Positions 16,054 to 25,715 of a DNA stretch of 58,661 bases are shown piece by piece; the first letter of the stretch is position 1; every line of letters begins with the position of its first letter. A program made the position numbers and the translations under genes. Below the pieces are notes generated by a model that saw only the letters and a program-made list of their open reading frames with translations, did no database searches and was not told where the DNA came from. The DNA lies in contig NZ_JAPJBQ010000014.1 of the NCBI RefSeq assembly GCF_026421305.1, positions 1 to 58,661 on the forward strand. The letters run 5' to 3'. The DNA comes from Dyella silvae. Lineage in GTDB: Bacteria > Pseudomonadota > Gammaproteobacteria > Xanthomonadales > Rhodanobacteraceae.

Positions 16054-18318
16054 TTACTGCGCGGTGCCCAGCACGCTGACGCCGGTGAACACGGCATTTC
16101 CGCCCGTGACCGTCAGGTAGTAAGTACCCGCGGCAGGGGCTCGGATCGTGATGGCTTCCGTGTTGGTGCCCGCGTGCGCCGACACGTGGTCGTAGGACGA
16201 TGCGCTGGCAGGGCTACCGAACTTTTCATACAGGGTGACGTCACCCGAGCCGCCCGACGTGCGGAAGGTCAGCGTGGTTTTGCCAGCCGGCACGTTCAGC
16301 GTGAACTGCTGAGCCAGACCGGGGTTGCCCTGCGTGGTGACCGCAACATTGTTGGTCAGCGCGGTGACCGACGGCGGCGGCGGCGTGCCCGTCGGCGGGG
16401 TGCCGTCACCCCAGGTGTAGGCCAGCTGGTTGAAGGCATTGATGTCGAGCGAGCCAAAGCCCGTGGTGAGGTCCCAGCCCGTTCCGGCGTTGTAGCCGTA
16501 GGTGGTGCCGGCAAGCGTCACGCCGTTGTTGCCCGAGGTCACGTCATGCAGCACCTGCGGATTGTTCGGAAAATCCCGGTACATGTTGCTGGCCGGGAAG
16601 CCGATCGAGTTGTTGGCGTAGGTTTGTGCACGCGCAAACACGCCGACGAAAATCGGCGAAGCGAGGCTGGTGCCGCCGACGCCATTCTTCTGGCCGCCGA
16701 CATAAATGATGGCGCCGGTATACGACGATGCGTCAAATGCGATGTCGGGTAGCTGGCGCGCGGTTGCTCCCAGCGTCGTGACCTGCCATGCCGGTGCCGT
16801 TTCGAACGCGCTGTAGCCACCGCCGGTGGCCCAGACGCGATTGTTGCCGTCGCCGGCATCGGCAATGCCGTCGTTCCAGGTAACTTCGCCCGCCCAGGCG
16901 ACGCCATTGGTGGTCAGCTCCGTGCCACCCACGGCGATCACGTTGGGCGACGTCGCCGGCTCGCTCGACGAATAGGTGCTGAGGCTGAACGGTGCCGGCA
17001 GTACCACGCCTGCGTTGCTTTCGAAATCGCCACCGGTCGCGGTGTACACGCCCTGGTCACCGGACGAGACCGAGAAGGTCTGACCCTGCGCCACGGCCTG
17101 GGCAAAAATCTTGTCATCCGCTGCCTGGACGCCCGACTGGTTTTGAGCCGTCTCGTCTCCGCCCAGCGACACGTTGATGATCTTGGCGATGTTATCGGTA
17201 ACCGCCTTGTTGAAGGCGGCGCTGATGCCGGCATCGGTCAGCTCTTCGTCCTGAGGTCCCAACTTGCCGTTGGCCGCCGTGTAGAACACCAGCTGCTTGA
17301 CCCCGCCGGACGTGCCGATGATGGTCTGCGAATCCAGACACCATTCGACGTCACCGCCGGAGTCATCGGAGAAGTCCTTCGCGGTGCCGAGCGGCACCTG
17401 CACGACCGTCGCGTTGACGGGATTCATGCCATTCACCGTCGTCATCGTATTCAGGTCGGCCAGCGTCTGGGTCAGGTCGCCCCAGGTGATGATGCCCACC
17501 GTGGTGTTGTATCCGGTCGGCGTGTTCTCGCCGTCATAAATCAGCGGAAACTGCGTGGGCGAGTGCAAAATGTTGGTCGGGCTGGTCTGCGTGCCGCTCT
17601 GCGTGCCCGTCTCGGCCAGCGGGGAAACCTGTGCGCCGAGGATGTTGTGCGGATGCCTCACGCTGACGTTCTGCAGGCCGGTCACCGAACCGACAATGCC
17701 GCTCAACGCCTGCGGCACCATGGCGTCGCTGTCATTGGCGAAGTGAAGCTTGCCGTTCTCGGTGTACGACTTCATCGACACATTGAAGGCCGTGCTCACG
17801 GCTGCGGCATTGCCGTCCGCGAACACCAGCGTGTTGTTCGGCGACACCGTGATGTTGGTGAAGCCCGACTGTTGCAGGTGCGTCACAACAGACTGCACTT
17901 CGGCGTCGGTGGGCGAGTAAGCCGCCTTGAACTGAGCCGGGGTGAGGAAGTGGTGGTAGTTGGCGCTGCCCTGCGTGTTCACGCTCTTGTTGAAGGCCTG
18001 CAGCTGGTCGGCGTTATGCAGGTTGAGGCTCACGGCCACATGCAGCAGCTTGGCGCTGTCCAGCGCCGAGACCTGCGCCTTCACGGCGGGTTTGCCGTGC
18101 GCGTTGATCCGGTAAGTGGTGGCCGAGGCACCGGCGCTGCTCATGCCGGTGACCGAAGTCGACTGGTCTTTCAGCAAGGCGGCATGCGTCGTAGTAGGCG
18201 CCCACGCGGTGGCAGCGTGGCCACTCATCGAACTCACCGCCAGGGCCAGGGCCAAGGGCAGCAACGCCTTGTTGCAGGACTCGACACCCGATTTCAGCTT
18301 CTGTATGCGACTCAACAT
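16054..18318 (-). CDS. Secreted S53 (sedolisin / pseudomonalisin-like) serine-carboxyl protease with PPC tail
   Basis: 754 residues from the ATG at 18318. A signal peptide (LLPLALALAVSSMSGHAATA) precedes the pro-domain (Pro-kuma_activ, ~75-235) with NYHHFLTPAQFKAAY. The catalytic domain carries E325 and D329 in GGDVEWCLDSQT, the oxyanion D421 in VSSGDQGVY and the nucleophile S551 in GGTSLASP, so the sedolisin triad plus oxyanion acid is complete. After a Pro-rich linker (PPTGTPPPP), residues ~655-754 form a pre-peptidase C-terminal domain. The enzyme is expected outside the cell and active at acid pH. It lies beside the adhesin on the same strand but 250 bp apart. Confidence 0.93.
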   Translation of the reverse strand: MLSRIQKLKSGVESCNKALLPLALALAVSSMSGHAATAWAPTTTHAALLKDQSTSVTGMSSAGASATTYRINAHGKPAVKAQVSALDSAKLLHVAVSLNLHNADQLQAFNKSVNTQGSANYHHFLTPAQFKAAYSPTDAEVQSVVTHLQQSGFTNITVSPNNTLVFADGNAAAVSTAFNVSMKSYTENGKLHFANDSDAMVPQALSGIVGSVTGLQNVSVRHPHNILGAQVSPLAETGTQSGTQTSPTNILHSPTQFPLIYDGENTPTGYNTTVGIITWGDLTQTLADLNTMTTVNGMNPVNATVVQVPLGTAKDFSDDSGGDVEWCLDSQTIIGTSGGVKQLVFYTAANGKLGPQDEELTDAGISAAFNKAVTDNIAKIINVSLGGDETAQNQSGVQAADDKIFAQAVAQGQTFSVSSGDQGVYTATGGDFESNAGVVLPAPFSLSTYSSSEPATSPNVIAVGGTELTTNGVAWAGEVTWNDGIADAGDGNNRVWATGGGYSAFETAPAWQVTTLGATARQLPDIAFDASSYTGAIIYVGGQKNGVGGTSLASPIFVGVFARAQTYANNSIGFPASNMYRDFPNNPQVLHDVTSGNNGVTLAGTTYGYNAGTGWDLTTGFGSLDINAFNQLAYTWGDGTPPTGTPPPPSVTALTNNVAVTTQGNPGLAQQFTLNVPAGKTTLTFRTSGGSGDVTLYEKFGSPASASSYDHVSAHAGTNTEAITIRAPAAGTYYLTVTGGNAVFTGVSVLGTAQ

Positions 18319-18945
18319 CTTTAATCCCCAAAAAAGATGGAAGGCCCCGCGGCGCTTTTGCCGGCGGCTGCCTCGGTTTTGACATGCGCCGTCAGGCGCG
18401 TACGCAAAGCACAAACAACAACATCTCGCGGAGCGAGAGGGACGCACTCATGGCCGACGAGACCATGACGGACGCGACACACCGGTCGGATGCATCCGTT
18501 TACTTGCGCCTCCCCGCGCCTCCCCATGCCGACAGCCAGCCCCTCGCCATCGACCTGGGGCAATTCAGAGGCAACACCTGTCCGCTGGAGCGATTTGCTC
18601 CAGGGCCAGTTGTCCAACTCGTTCAGCTAAAACCCCCCGTTGAATGCCGACGCGATGACCGGCGTTGGCCGTCGGTCACGTTCGCGTGGCACTGCAATCC
18701 CCGCCCCTGGCAATCCCCATTGCCATTCGGCGGTGTATGGACGTCAAGATGTCCAGCGTCCTGCAATGTCCCCGAGGAGACAATTCGCTATTTGGGCTTT
18801 GGAGTCACGCACGCTTTTCCACGAAATGTTTCATGAATTTCCCAAGTTCACGCAACATTGCAGTTGCTCACGCAACGTGGCTGTTGCTCACGGAACAAGC
18901 TCATGCGACAACTGTCGGGCGAGAGGTCGCGATGCGAGGGGCGCA
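18319..18945. other. Divergent intergenic region with hairpin and tandem palindromes
   Basis: It separates the S53 protease gene from the histidine kinase gene. A 7-bp hairpin (CTGGAGC/GCTCCAG, loop GATTT) lies at 18585-18603. An AT-rich inverted repeat (GAAAT ... ATTTC) lies near 18822-18840, and the tandem palindromes described separately lie at 18848-18907. Open frames across it look non-coding. Confidence 0.5.
18848..18907. promoter_or_regulatory. Three tandem 20-bp repeats, two with a GCAAC-N6-GTTGC palindrome
   Basis: Units start at 18848, 18868 and 18888. The first two read TCACGCAACATTGCAGTTGC and TCACGCAACGTGGCTGTTGC. The third begins TCACGGAAC and is degenerate. Each of the first two contains arms GCAAC and GTTGC six bases apart. 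A period of 20 bp places the sites on one face of the helix. They end about 40 bp before the histidine kinase start, so an operator or activator site is likely. The binding protein is unknown. Confidence 0.55.
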
Positions 18946-20349
18946 GTGATCAAAAAGGTTTGGCGTGCCATAGATGAATGGCTAACCCGGGCCCCGGTGA
19001 CGGATCCCGTGGACCGGCGCAATGCACCTTTCGTGCAGGTGCTGCTGATTGGCATGGGTTTGTTTTGGCCGATCAACAAGGTGATCCTGCTGTGCTTCGG
19101 TTCGCTTTGGCACAGCTTGAGCTTGCCCGTGCTGGTCGTCGACATACTCACCGACGTACTGCTCACGACGGCTGCCTGGACGTGCCTTTATCTTGTCCGC
19201 GTCGGGCACTTCCGGCTGGCCGTCCGCTGGTTTCTTGGGGTCATGCTCTTTTTGGCCATGTGCGCCTATGCGGTGATCGGCCAGAAGCGGCTGGCAAGCG
19301 ATCCGTTACCACTGCTTTTGCTCGGCATGAGCGGGCTGGCCCTTGGCCGACGTGCACTATGGACGGTGTTTACGCTGCTGATGGTGGTATTCGCCATTGG
19401 CATCGCGTCGGATGTCCTGAAGCAAGGGGGGCAAGGCGGCGTGGCATTGGCCTTGAGCAGGCAGGAATCGACGGTGCTCGGCTACGTGATCGTGGCCATC
19501 GTGCTCGATCGCACCATCGCCAGCCTGCGCGAAAGCCTGGCCGAGTCCAACGAACGCGGGCGAATGCTGCAGGTGTCCAATGAGCGGTTGCACCGCGAGA
19601 TGGAAGATCGAGCCCGTGCCCAACAGTTGTTGATCCATGCCCAAAAGCTGGAGACGGTTGGGCGAGTCGCCGGTGGCGTGGCTCACGATTTCTCCAACGT
19701 GCTCGGGGTGATTCTGGGTTATGCGCAGCGCCGCGAGCGGCTTGCCGACAGTGGGCCTGAGGCTCTGCTAAACGCCCTGCAAGGCGTGGAAATGGCGGCC
19801 CGGCGAGGCCTGGCCATCACCAGTCGCCTGCTGAGTTTCAGCCGTCAGGAGCCCACCGAACTGGAAGTCTTCAGCGCCGGCGAAGCACTGCACGAGCTAC
19901 TGCCCATGGTCTGCCAACTGTTCGAGGCCAACGTGCGCGTAAGTCTGGCGGTGAGCGAAGGGCCTCTGCCTATTCGTTTCGACCGTTCGCAGTTCGAACT
20001 GGTGATCTTCAACATGGCGGCCAACGCCCGCGATGCGATGCCCGAAGGCGGACACTTTCGGCTGGGCGCTCGCCCATGCAAGCAACGCCCTGCCGAACTC
20101 ATCGAGATCACGCTGATGGATAGCGGACACGGTGTGTCGGAAGAGGTGAAATCACGCATGTTCGACGCCTTCTACACCACCAAGCCGCCGGGCAGCGGTA
20201 CCGGGCTTGGGCTGGCCGTGGTGAAGGATCTGGTCGAGGACGCGGGTGGCCGCATCGACGTTAGGAGCTCGCCCGGGCGAGGCACTTATTTCCGCATCCG
20301 CCTACCCAATGCGGACGTGGCACACGCGGAACAGCACCTATCCGTCTGA
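18946..20349 (+). CDS. Membrane-bound sensor histidine kinase
   Basis: A GTG start at 18946 follows GAGGGG (467 residues). Residues ~30-190 form about five or six membrane helices. A coiled coil (~192-235) leads into the H-box GRVAGGVAHDFSNVLGVI with H247. The HATPase domain shows the N-box NMAANARDAM (~356-365), DSGHGVSEE and the GSGTGLGLAVV lid. The HDFSN type of H-box is typical of kinases with a membrane or PAS sensor and often an attached receiver; no receiver is present here. The likely partner is the convergent response regulator 80 bp downstream. Confidence 0.9.
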   Translation: MIKKVWRAIDEWLTRAPVTDPVDRRNAPFVQVLLIGMGLFWPINKVILLCFGSLWHSLSLPVLVVDILTDVLLTTAAWTCLYLVRVGHFRLAVRWFLGVMLFLAMCAYAVIGQKRLASDPLPLLLLGMSGLALGRRALWTVFTLLMVVFAIGIASDVLKQGGQGGVALALSRQESTVLGYVIVAIVLDRTIASLRESLAESNERGRMLQVSNERLHREMEDRARAQQLLIHAQKLETVGRVAGGVAHDFSNVLGVILGYAQRRERLADSGPEALLNALQGVEMAARRGLAITSRLLSFSRQEPTELEVFSAGEALHELLPMVCQLFEANVRVSLAVSEGPLPIRFDRSQFELVIFNMAANARDAMPEGGHFRLGARPCKQRPAELIEITLMDSGHGVSEEVKSRMFDAFYTTKPPGSGTGLGLAVVKDLVEDAGGRIDVRSSPGRGTYFRIRLPNADVAHAEQHLSV

Positions 20350-20431
20350 ACCTTTGCTGCCCTTCCTCATGGGAGAAGCAGACGGCTAAATGACAACGAC
20401 GGGATCGGTGGACTAGTCCACATCAGGGCGC

Positions 20432-21199
20432 TCAGTGCTGCATCTCTGCTACGAAAATGTACCCACTGCCGCGCGCCGTGAGTAGCGGCACGGCCTCGTC
20501 GGTGCACTTGCTTATCTTCCGACGCAGGCGATGGATCATCATGTCCAGCCGATGAGGATCGAAGTTGTAGACATCCTTGGTAACCAGGGCAATCAGCGCC
20601 TCTCGATCGACCGGTGCACCAGCCTCCGCTATCAGCGTGCGGAGCAGGCGGCGTTCCGGCGCGCTAAGGGCGATGACCTGGCCCCTGGGGGAGACCAGGC
20701 ACCAGCCATCGGTATCCAGATGCCAGCGCGCATGGGCGTCCGCCACTTTCTCGGGCGCCACCTCCGGCGCAGCGCGCCTGCGTATCCGGCGGGAAAGGCT
20801 GTGCAGCGTTGCCGCCAGCACTTCAATATCGGCGGGTTTGGCCAGGTAAGCGTCGGCACCTTCGCGGAGCGCGCGCACCCGATCGTTGCGTGAATGGCTG
20901 CCCGTAAGCATCACGATGCCAAGATCGGGTAGCTCTTGCAGATGGCGAACCACGCTAAGGCCGTCCTCGTCGGGCAAGCCCATATCGAGCACCACCATGT
21001 CGAAGGCGTTCTTCACCATATGCCGATACAGCTCTGCCGCCGTGCCGGCTGCAGTCACTTCAAAACCGAAATCGCGCAGGCCCGGCAGGAGAATGGCCTC
21101 CCGCAGTTCGGGATCGTCCTCCAGGACAGCCACGCGCAGCGACTTGAACGTCATGCCAGCGGTGTTGGATTGCACGCTATCTTTCATGGATGTAGCCAT
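20432..21199 (-). CDS. OmpR-family response regulator
   Basis: 255 residues. The receiver domain (~22-135) has acidic D28/D29, phosphoacceptor D72 in VVLDMGLPDEDG, T99 in MLTGS and K121 in YLAKPAD. The winged-helix domain follows (~165-252) with LSAPERRLLRTLIAEAGAPV and a recognition segment HRLDMMIHRLRRKI. The start may be the ATG at 21199 or the one at 21187, which is better spaced from GGAG. It is transcribed towards the kinase gene, so the pair is convergent rather than an operon. Confidence 0.9.
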   Translation of the reverse strand: MATSMKDSVQSNTAGMTFKSLRVAVLEDDPELREAILLPGLRDFGFEVTAAGTAAELYRHMVKNAFDMVVLDMGLPDEDGLSVVRHLQELPDLGIVMLTGSHSRNDRVRALREGADAYLAKPADIEVLAATLHSLSRRIRRRAAPEVAPEKVADAHARWHLDTDGWCLVSPRGQVIALSAPERRLLRTLIAEAGAPVDREALIALVTKDVYNFDPHRLDMMIHRLRRKISKCTDEAVPLLTARGSGYIFVAEMQH

Positions 21200-21740
21200 C
21201 TCCGCACATCAACAGATATTGCCGGATAACGATGCAAACGGGGCTACCCGTGTCGATTCCACATGCCGCATACGCAGCCTGCTTGGCATAGGCCTGCCTT
21301 GATGATGTTGTGTCCGGTTTTCGAAGCATCACGCTCGTGTACGTCTCGCCTGGGCGCCCAATGACGTGCCTCACCGGCGTGGCGAGTCTCTCAACGAGAA
21401 ATCACGATGGCCGGCCCCGTGCAAACGCTGGACGCGCGAAGCCAGGACACGCATGCGATGCCTCTCTCCCCCGCCCCCTGAGGCCACCAGTGGTAGCTTC
21501 CGGATAGCCTAGATTCGCGCCGATGGTCGCGGAAGCCCCCCCCTACTTGGGTGGGGGTGGCGGAAGGATGTGATGAGTGCAGCGCCGAAAGCCGGCGCTG
21601 ACCACCATCACTCGATGATAAATACCTGTTTTTAAACGGATCGACGCGCCCTTTCCTGAATTTGCAGCCCCTATGCGGTCGGGTACTTAAGAACACGGAC
21701 TATGGCGCTGCCCGCGCTCGCGGACAGCGCGCGATGCCGA
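21200..21740. other. Intergenic region, no gene recognised
   Basis: 541 bp with no convincing coding frame. A C-run followed by TACTTGGGTGGGGG at 21534-21560 can fold into a GC-rich hairpin. An AT-rich stretch (GATGATAAATACCTGTTTTTAAAC) around 21614-21637 could contain a promoter. A small RNA is possible but I cannot show it. Confidence 0.4.
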
Positions 21741-22538
21741 CTATCCCACCAGGTAGCGTGCGGCGGGCTCCGACCGAGAGAGATTGGGTAGCAGCTTCTC
21801 TCGCGAGTCTTCGTACGAACGCCAGTCCGCTGCGTCTGGCAAGGCGGGAACGGTGAAGACTTCACCCTGATCAAATCCTGCGAGCGCGGCGTCCACCATG
21901 TTCTCTGCGGACATGACAATGGCCGAAGGCAAGTCACTCACCGGGCGGCCCGCCACATCCCAAAACTCGGTAGCGGTGGCACCTGGCAGCACGGCTTGCA
22001 CGCGCAGGCCGCGCTCTGCCAGTTCGTGATGCAACGAGCGCGTGAACGCCAGCACATACGCTTTGCTTCCGCCGTACACACCGTTGAGCAGCTCCGGGGC
22101 CACCGCCACGACGGATGCGATGTTGATGACGGCGCTGCCACCGCGCTCGATCATGCCGGGGACCGCCGCATAGGTAAGCCGGGTCAGCGCGGTGACGTTG
22201 AGCGAAATGATGTCACTCATGCGCTCCACGTCGCCTTCAAGCAAGGGCGACACCGAGGCGACGCCCGCGTTGTTGACCAGCATGGAAATGCTGCGATCGG
22301 TGCGCAGCAGCTTTTCCACCTCGGCCAACTCAGCCGGGTTGTTCAAATCGGCGGGAAAGGTCTGGATGGTGCGTCCCGTAGCGTCGGCAAGGCGGCGTGC
22401 GAGTTCGCCAAGGCGCTCGCGGTTGCGCGCTACCAGAATCAGGTCATAACCACGGCGCGCCAGCCGGTCGGCGTATACCGCACCAATGCCGGTGGATGCG
22501 CCCGTAATCAGGGCGGTGCCCTTGCTAAAGCTGCTCAT
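21741..22538 (-). CDS. Short-chain dehydrogenase/reductase
   Basis: 265 residues with the classical SDR layout: nucleotide motif ITGASTGIGAVYADRLA at the start, NNAG (VNNAGVASV), catalytic Ser in NIASVV and YxxxK in VYGGSKAYVL. The substrate is unknown. It belongs to the group with VLPGATATEFWD after the active site, often described as general SDRs of the DltE/YqjQ type. It is transcribed divergently from a GlxA-like regulator 115 bp away, which probably controls it. Confidence 0.88.
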   Translation of the reverse strand: MSSFSKGTALITGASTGIGAVYADRLARRGYDLILVARNRERLGELARRLADATGRTIQTFPADLNNPAELAEVEKLLRTDRSISMLVNNAGVASVSPLLEGDVERMSDIISLNVTALTRLTYAAVPGMIERGGSAVINIASVVAVAPELLNGVYGGSKAYVLAFTRSLHHELAERGLRVQAVLPGATATEFWDVAGRPVSDLPSAIVMSAENMVDAALAGFDQGEVFTVPALPDAADWRSYEDSREKLLPNLSRSEPAARYLVG

Positions 22539-22653
22539 ATCGATTGCTCCCGCATACCGGCGGAATGCCGGCGTCTGGCGGTAGTTGTATGTCCGGCGAG
22601 TTTGGACTTAAATGTCATGTATGCCACCTTTTATGCCATCTTCGGAGGCGGCC

Positions 22654-23631
22654 ATGCAGCGCATAGGTTTTGTGGTCTACCCGGGCTTTCAGGCGATGAG
22701 CCTGGCGGCCACGTCGGCCTTTGAGTTCGCCAACCTCACGGTGGGGCAAGCCCGTTACGACGTTTGCCATCTGTCTGAAAACGGCGGACAGATTCCCAGT
22801 TCGTTCGGCATGACCATCGACACCGAAGCCTTCGATCGGCAGCCGTTCGATACGCTGATGGTGGGCGGTGGCGTAGGCATCCCGCCATCCACGCCGCGTT
22901 TGCTGAATTTCATTCGCGAAGCGCCCGCATCGTCGCGGCGTGTCGCAGCCATCTGCACTGGCGCCTTCCTGCTTGCCGAAGCGGGTTTGCTCGACCAACG
23001 CCGCGCCACCACCCACTGGCTGCTCGCGCAGCAATTCAAGAAGCTCTACCCCAGGGTGAAGGTGGAAGAAGACCGCATCTTCATCATCGATGGCCAGCTA
23101 TGGACGTCCGCCGGTATGAGCGCGGGCATCGATCTCGCGCTCGCCATGGTCGAGAAGGATCTGGGCGCCGATGTTGCGCACTCGGTGGCGCAGAAGCTGG
23201 TCGTTTATCACCGCCGCTCGGGCGGCCAGTCGCAGTTTTCAGCTCTGCTTGAGCTGGAGCCCAAATCGGATCGCATCCAGAGCGCGCTGGCCTACGCCAA
23301 AAGCCATCTGCGCGCCGCCCTCACCGTCGAGGAACTGGCGTCGGCGGCGAATCTCAGCCCGCGGCAGTTCAGTCGTGCGTTCACTGCCGAAACCGGTCAG
23401 TCACCCGCCAAAGCCGTGGAACATCTGCGTGTGGAAGCGGCACGCCTGATGATGGAGCAGACCCGCCACCCCATCGAAGTCGTCGCCCGGGAAGTCGGCT
23501 TTGCAGATCGCGAACGCATGCGCCGCGCCTTCCTCCGTGCGTTCGGGCAACCGCCGCAGGCGATGCGGCGCAGGGCATCCCAAGGACAGGATGACGAGCT
23601 GACCGAAAGCGAGACGCCGCACGCCGCCTGA
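22654..23631 (+). CDS. GlxA-family transcriptional regulator (DJ-1/PfpI + AraC HTH)
   Basis: The start at 22654 follows GGAGG by 5 nt (325 residues). The N-terminal DJ-1/PfpI-like domain (~1-190) includes IGFVVYPGFQAMSLA and the nucleophile-elbow-like AAICTGAFLLAEAGLLD. The C-terminal AraC domain (~225-315) has two helix-turn-helix units (TVEELASAANLSPRQFSRAF; VVAREVGFADRERMRRAF). Such proteins regulate neighbouring catabolic or detoxification genes; the divergent SDR is the obvious target. The ligand is unknown. Confidence 0.88.
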   Translation: MQRIGFVVYPGFQAMSLAATSAFEFANLTVGQARYDVCHLSENGGQIPSSFGMTIDTEAFDRQPFDTLMVGGGVGIPPSTPRLLNFIREAPASSRRVAAICTGAFLLAEAGLLDQRRATTHWLLAQQFKKLYPRVKVEEDRIFIIDGQLWTSAGMSAGIDLALAMVEKDLGADVAHSVAQKLVVYHRRSGGQSQFSALLELEPKSDRIQSALAYAKSHLRAALTVEELASAANLSPRQFSRAFTAETGQSPAKAVEHLRVEAARLMMEQTRHPIEVVAREVGFADRERMRRAFLRAFGQPPQAMRRRASQGQDDELTESETPHAA

Positions 23632-23641
23632 CGAGAGCCGG

Positions 23642-24949
23642 TTACGGCAAAACGATGGTCGCCATGAGACCACCGCCTTCGCGATTGGCCAGGGTCAGTT
23701 CCCCGCCGATGGAACGCGTCAACTGCGCGGCAATCGCAAGGCCGAGGCCTGCGCCGCCGGTATCGCGGTTTCGCGATGCCTCCAGCCGGTAGAACGGTTG
23801 CAGCACCTGCTCCAGTTCACCTTCGGGAATGCCCGGCCCGCGGTCGGAGACGCCGATGCACAAGGCGCCCCGGGTATCCCGCCAGGCGCTGACTTCGGCT
23901 GCACCGCCATACTTGATTGCGTTGTCGATCAGGTTGCCAAGCACGCGCTTCAGCGCCTGCTGGCGAAGCATGGCGGTGCCACTGACGGTGGCTGACAGCG
24001 ATACCGGGCGGCCGACATCCTGATAGTCGAACACCATGCTTTCCAGCAGTGCAGCAACGTCGACGCGCACCGGTGTCTCTGCGCCGCCGTGCGCGCTGCG
24101 CGCATAGGCAACGCCTTCGCGCACGAGGTGTTCCATCGCCTTCAGGTCACCGAGAATCTTCTGACGCTCCTCGCCCTCGTCGAGCGATTCAGCGCGAAGA
24201 CGCATGCGCGTGATCGGTGTCTGCAGATCATGGGAAATTGACGCCAGGATATGCAGGCGTTCTTTCAGGTGACGTCCGATGCGCTCCTGCATGGTGTTGA
24301 AGGCCACCGCGGCCTGAGCGACTTCGGTGGGGCCTTCCTCGCTCATTCGCGGCCCATCCACCGTCGGCGTCATCGCTTCGGCCGCCTCGGCGAGACGGGT
24401 CAGTGGCCGGGTTGCCAGCCGCACCGCCAGCCAGGCGCTCAGCAACAGCAGCAGTACCTGCAGCACGAGCACAAACGGCAGCCAGCGGGCGATGGGCGTC
24501 AGGCGGGGCGTGATCTCCAGCGTCAGCGGCGTGCCGTCGTGCAGGGTGAAATGCACCTGGTAGCGTTCCGGCTGAATGGAGATGGCGTCGGCATGCACGT
24601 GGAAATCAGGGCCGACTTCTTTCTCGATCCGGTGCGTCACCTCGCGCGAGCGTTCCGAGATCAAGGGCGTGCCCGCTTGTCCCGGGCCAAGCAGGTAGCG
24701 GTAGTTGTCACGCTGCAACCGACCCAGCCAGCTTGCGCGTTCTGCGGCGGGCAATCGATCGAGCACGGCCACCGACGTGCCTACATCGTGCTCCACGGTA
24801 TTGAGCATCACCGCCGTGGTGCTTTCATAACGCTCGTACAGCACCAACGCGAGCGAAAGCCCCTGCGCCAGCATGAGGCCGGCAAGGATGATCAAATAAA
24901 GACGTGACGCCATGCTGCGCGGCAGCCAACGCGATACCCCACGGCTCAT
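23642..24949 (-). CDS. Sensor histidine kinase (EnvZ/RstB-like), partner of the adjacent regulator
   Basis: 435 residues. Two membrane helices (~15-37 and ~153-176) flank a ~115-residue periplasmic sensor domain. A HAMP domain follows (~177-228), then the H-box ILASISHDLQTPITRMR with H240, the N-box GNLIDNAIKYG (~338-348), DRGPGIPEGE and GGAGLGLAIA. Its start overlaps the stop of the regulator gene by 4 bp, so the two are co-translated. The gene order thioredoxin - regulator - kinase places it in the operon divergent from the bufferin genes. Confidence 0.92.
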   Translation of the reverse strand: MSRGVSRWLPRSMASRLYLIILAGLMLAQGLSLALVLYERYESTTAVMLNTVEHDVGTSVAVLDRLPAAERASWLGRLQRDNYRYLLGPGQAGTPLISERSREVTHRIEKEVGPDFHVHADAISIQPERYQVHFTLHDGTPLTLEITPRLTPIARWLPFVLVLQVLLLLLSAWLAVRLATRPLTRLAEAAEAMTPTVDGPRMSEEGPTEVAQAAVAFNTMQERIGRHLKERLHILASISHDLQTPITRMRLRAESLDEGEERQKILGDLKAMEHLVREGVAYARSAHGGAETPVRVDVAALLESMVFDYQDVGRPVSLSATVSGTAMLRQQALKRVLGNLIDNAIKYGGAAEVSAWRDTRGALCIGVSDRGPGIPEGELEQVLQPFYRLEASRNRDTGGAGLGLAIAAQLTRSIGGELTLANREGGGLMATIVLP

Positions 24950-25686
24950 GTCGGGGTTCCGTGCACGGTGACTGGCATGGAGAACACGTAACCCTCGCTG
25001 CGTACCGTCTTGATATACGACTGTTCTTTCGCCCCGTCGCCCAGGCGCGTGCGCAGGCGACTCACCAGCAGGTCGATGGAGCGGTCAAACAACTCCGCAT
25101 CGCGGCCCTGGGTCAGGTTGAGCAGCTGATCTCTCGACAGTACGCGCTGCGGATGATCCAGAAACACCCGCAGCAGACGAAACTCGGCGCCGCTCAGCGC
25201 GACGATGGTGCCGTCTTCGTCCATCAGATGACGTGCCGTGGTATTGAGGCGCCAGCGGCCAAACGAGATGGTGTCGCTGGTCTCGGTCACGCGCAGGTTG
25301 GGCGGCAACATGTGCGTGCGGCGGATCACGGCCTTGATGCGGGCCAGCAGTTCGCGCGGCGAGAACGGCTTTACCACATAGTCGTCCGCACCCATTTCCA
25401 GACCGATGATGCGATCGGTTTCATCATCGCGCGCCGTCAGCAGCAGGATCGGCATGGCGCGATGCTTACCACCCCGCAACGTGCGGCAAAGCACGAGACC
25501 ATCATCGCCCGGCATCATGATGTCGAGCACCACGAGATCGAAGGCGGACGCCTCGAGCTGAGCAAACATGTCGCGGCCATCCACCGCCGCACTGGCGCGC
25601 AATCCATTCTTGCGCAGGTAATCGACCACACCCGTGCGGATATCGTGGTCGTCATCGACGACGAGAATGTTCTCAACATGATCCAT
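24946..25686 (-). CDS. OmpR-family response regulator facing the bufferin operon
   Basis: 246 residues. The receiver has D11-D13, phosphoacceptor D55 in VVLDIMMPGDDG, T in LLLTARDDE and K in VVKPFSPREL. The C-terminal winged helix (~145-240) shows LSGAEFRLLRVFLDHPQRVL and RSIDLLVSRLRTRLGD. It lies 29 bp downstream of the TlpA-like gene and overlaps the kinase gene. Two pairs of 10-bp direct repeats in the divergent intergenic region are candidate binding sites. Confidence 0.92.
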   Translation of the reverse strand: MDHVENILVVDDDHDIRTGVVDYLRKNGLRASAAVDGRDMFAQLEASAFDLVVLDIMMPGDDGLVLCRTLRGGKHRAMPILLLTARDDETDRIIGLEMGADDYVVKPFSPRELLARIKAVIRRTHMLPPNLRVTETSDTISFGRWRLNTTARHLMDEDGTIVALSGAEFRLLRVFLDHPQRVLSRDQLLNLTQGRDAELFDRSIDLLVSRLRTRLGDGAKEQSYIKTVRSEGYVFSMPVTVHGTPT

Positions 25687-25715
25687 GCGCTTATTCCTGG
25701 CCTTGCGTTGACGCG

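Noticed and set aside
17143-18324. 393-codon plus-strand frame opposite the S53 protease
   Set aside because: It is antisense to a complete, well-conserved protease gene and has shadow-type composition.
18384-18836. 150-codon plus-strand frame before the histidine kinase
   Set aside because: No recognisable fold, irregular composition, and it runs over hairpins and possible operator sequences; more likely intergenic.
18640-18945. N-terminal extension of the histidine kinase frame
   Set aside because: The 102 extra residues include the operator-like repeats and many Cys/Arg/His residues without pattern. The GTG at 18946 with GAGGGG gives a normal start.
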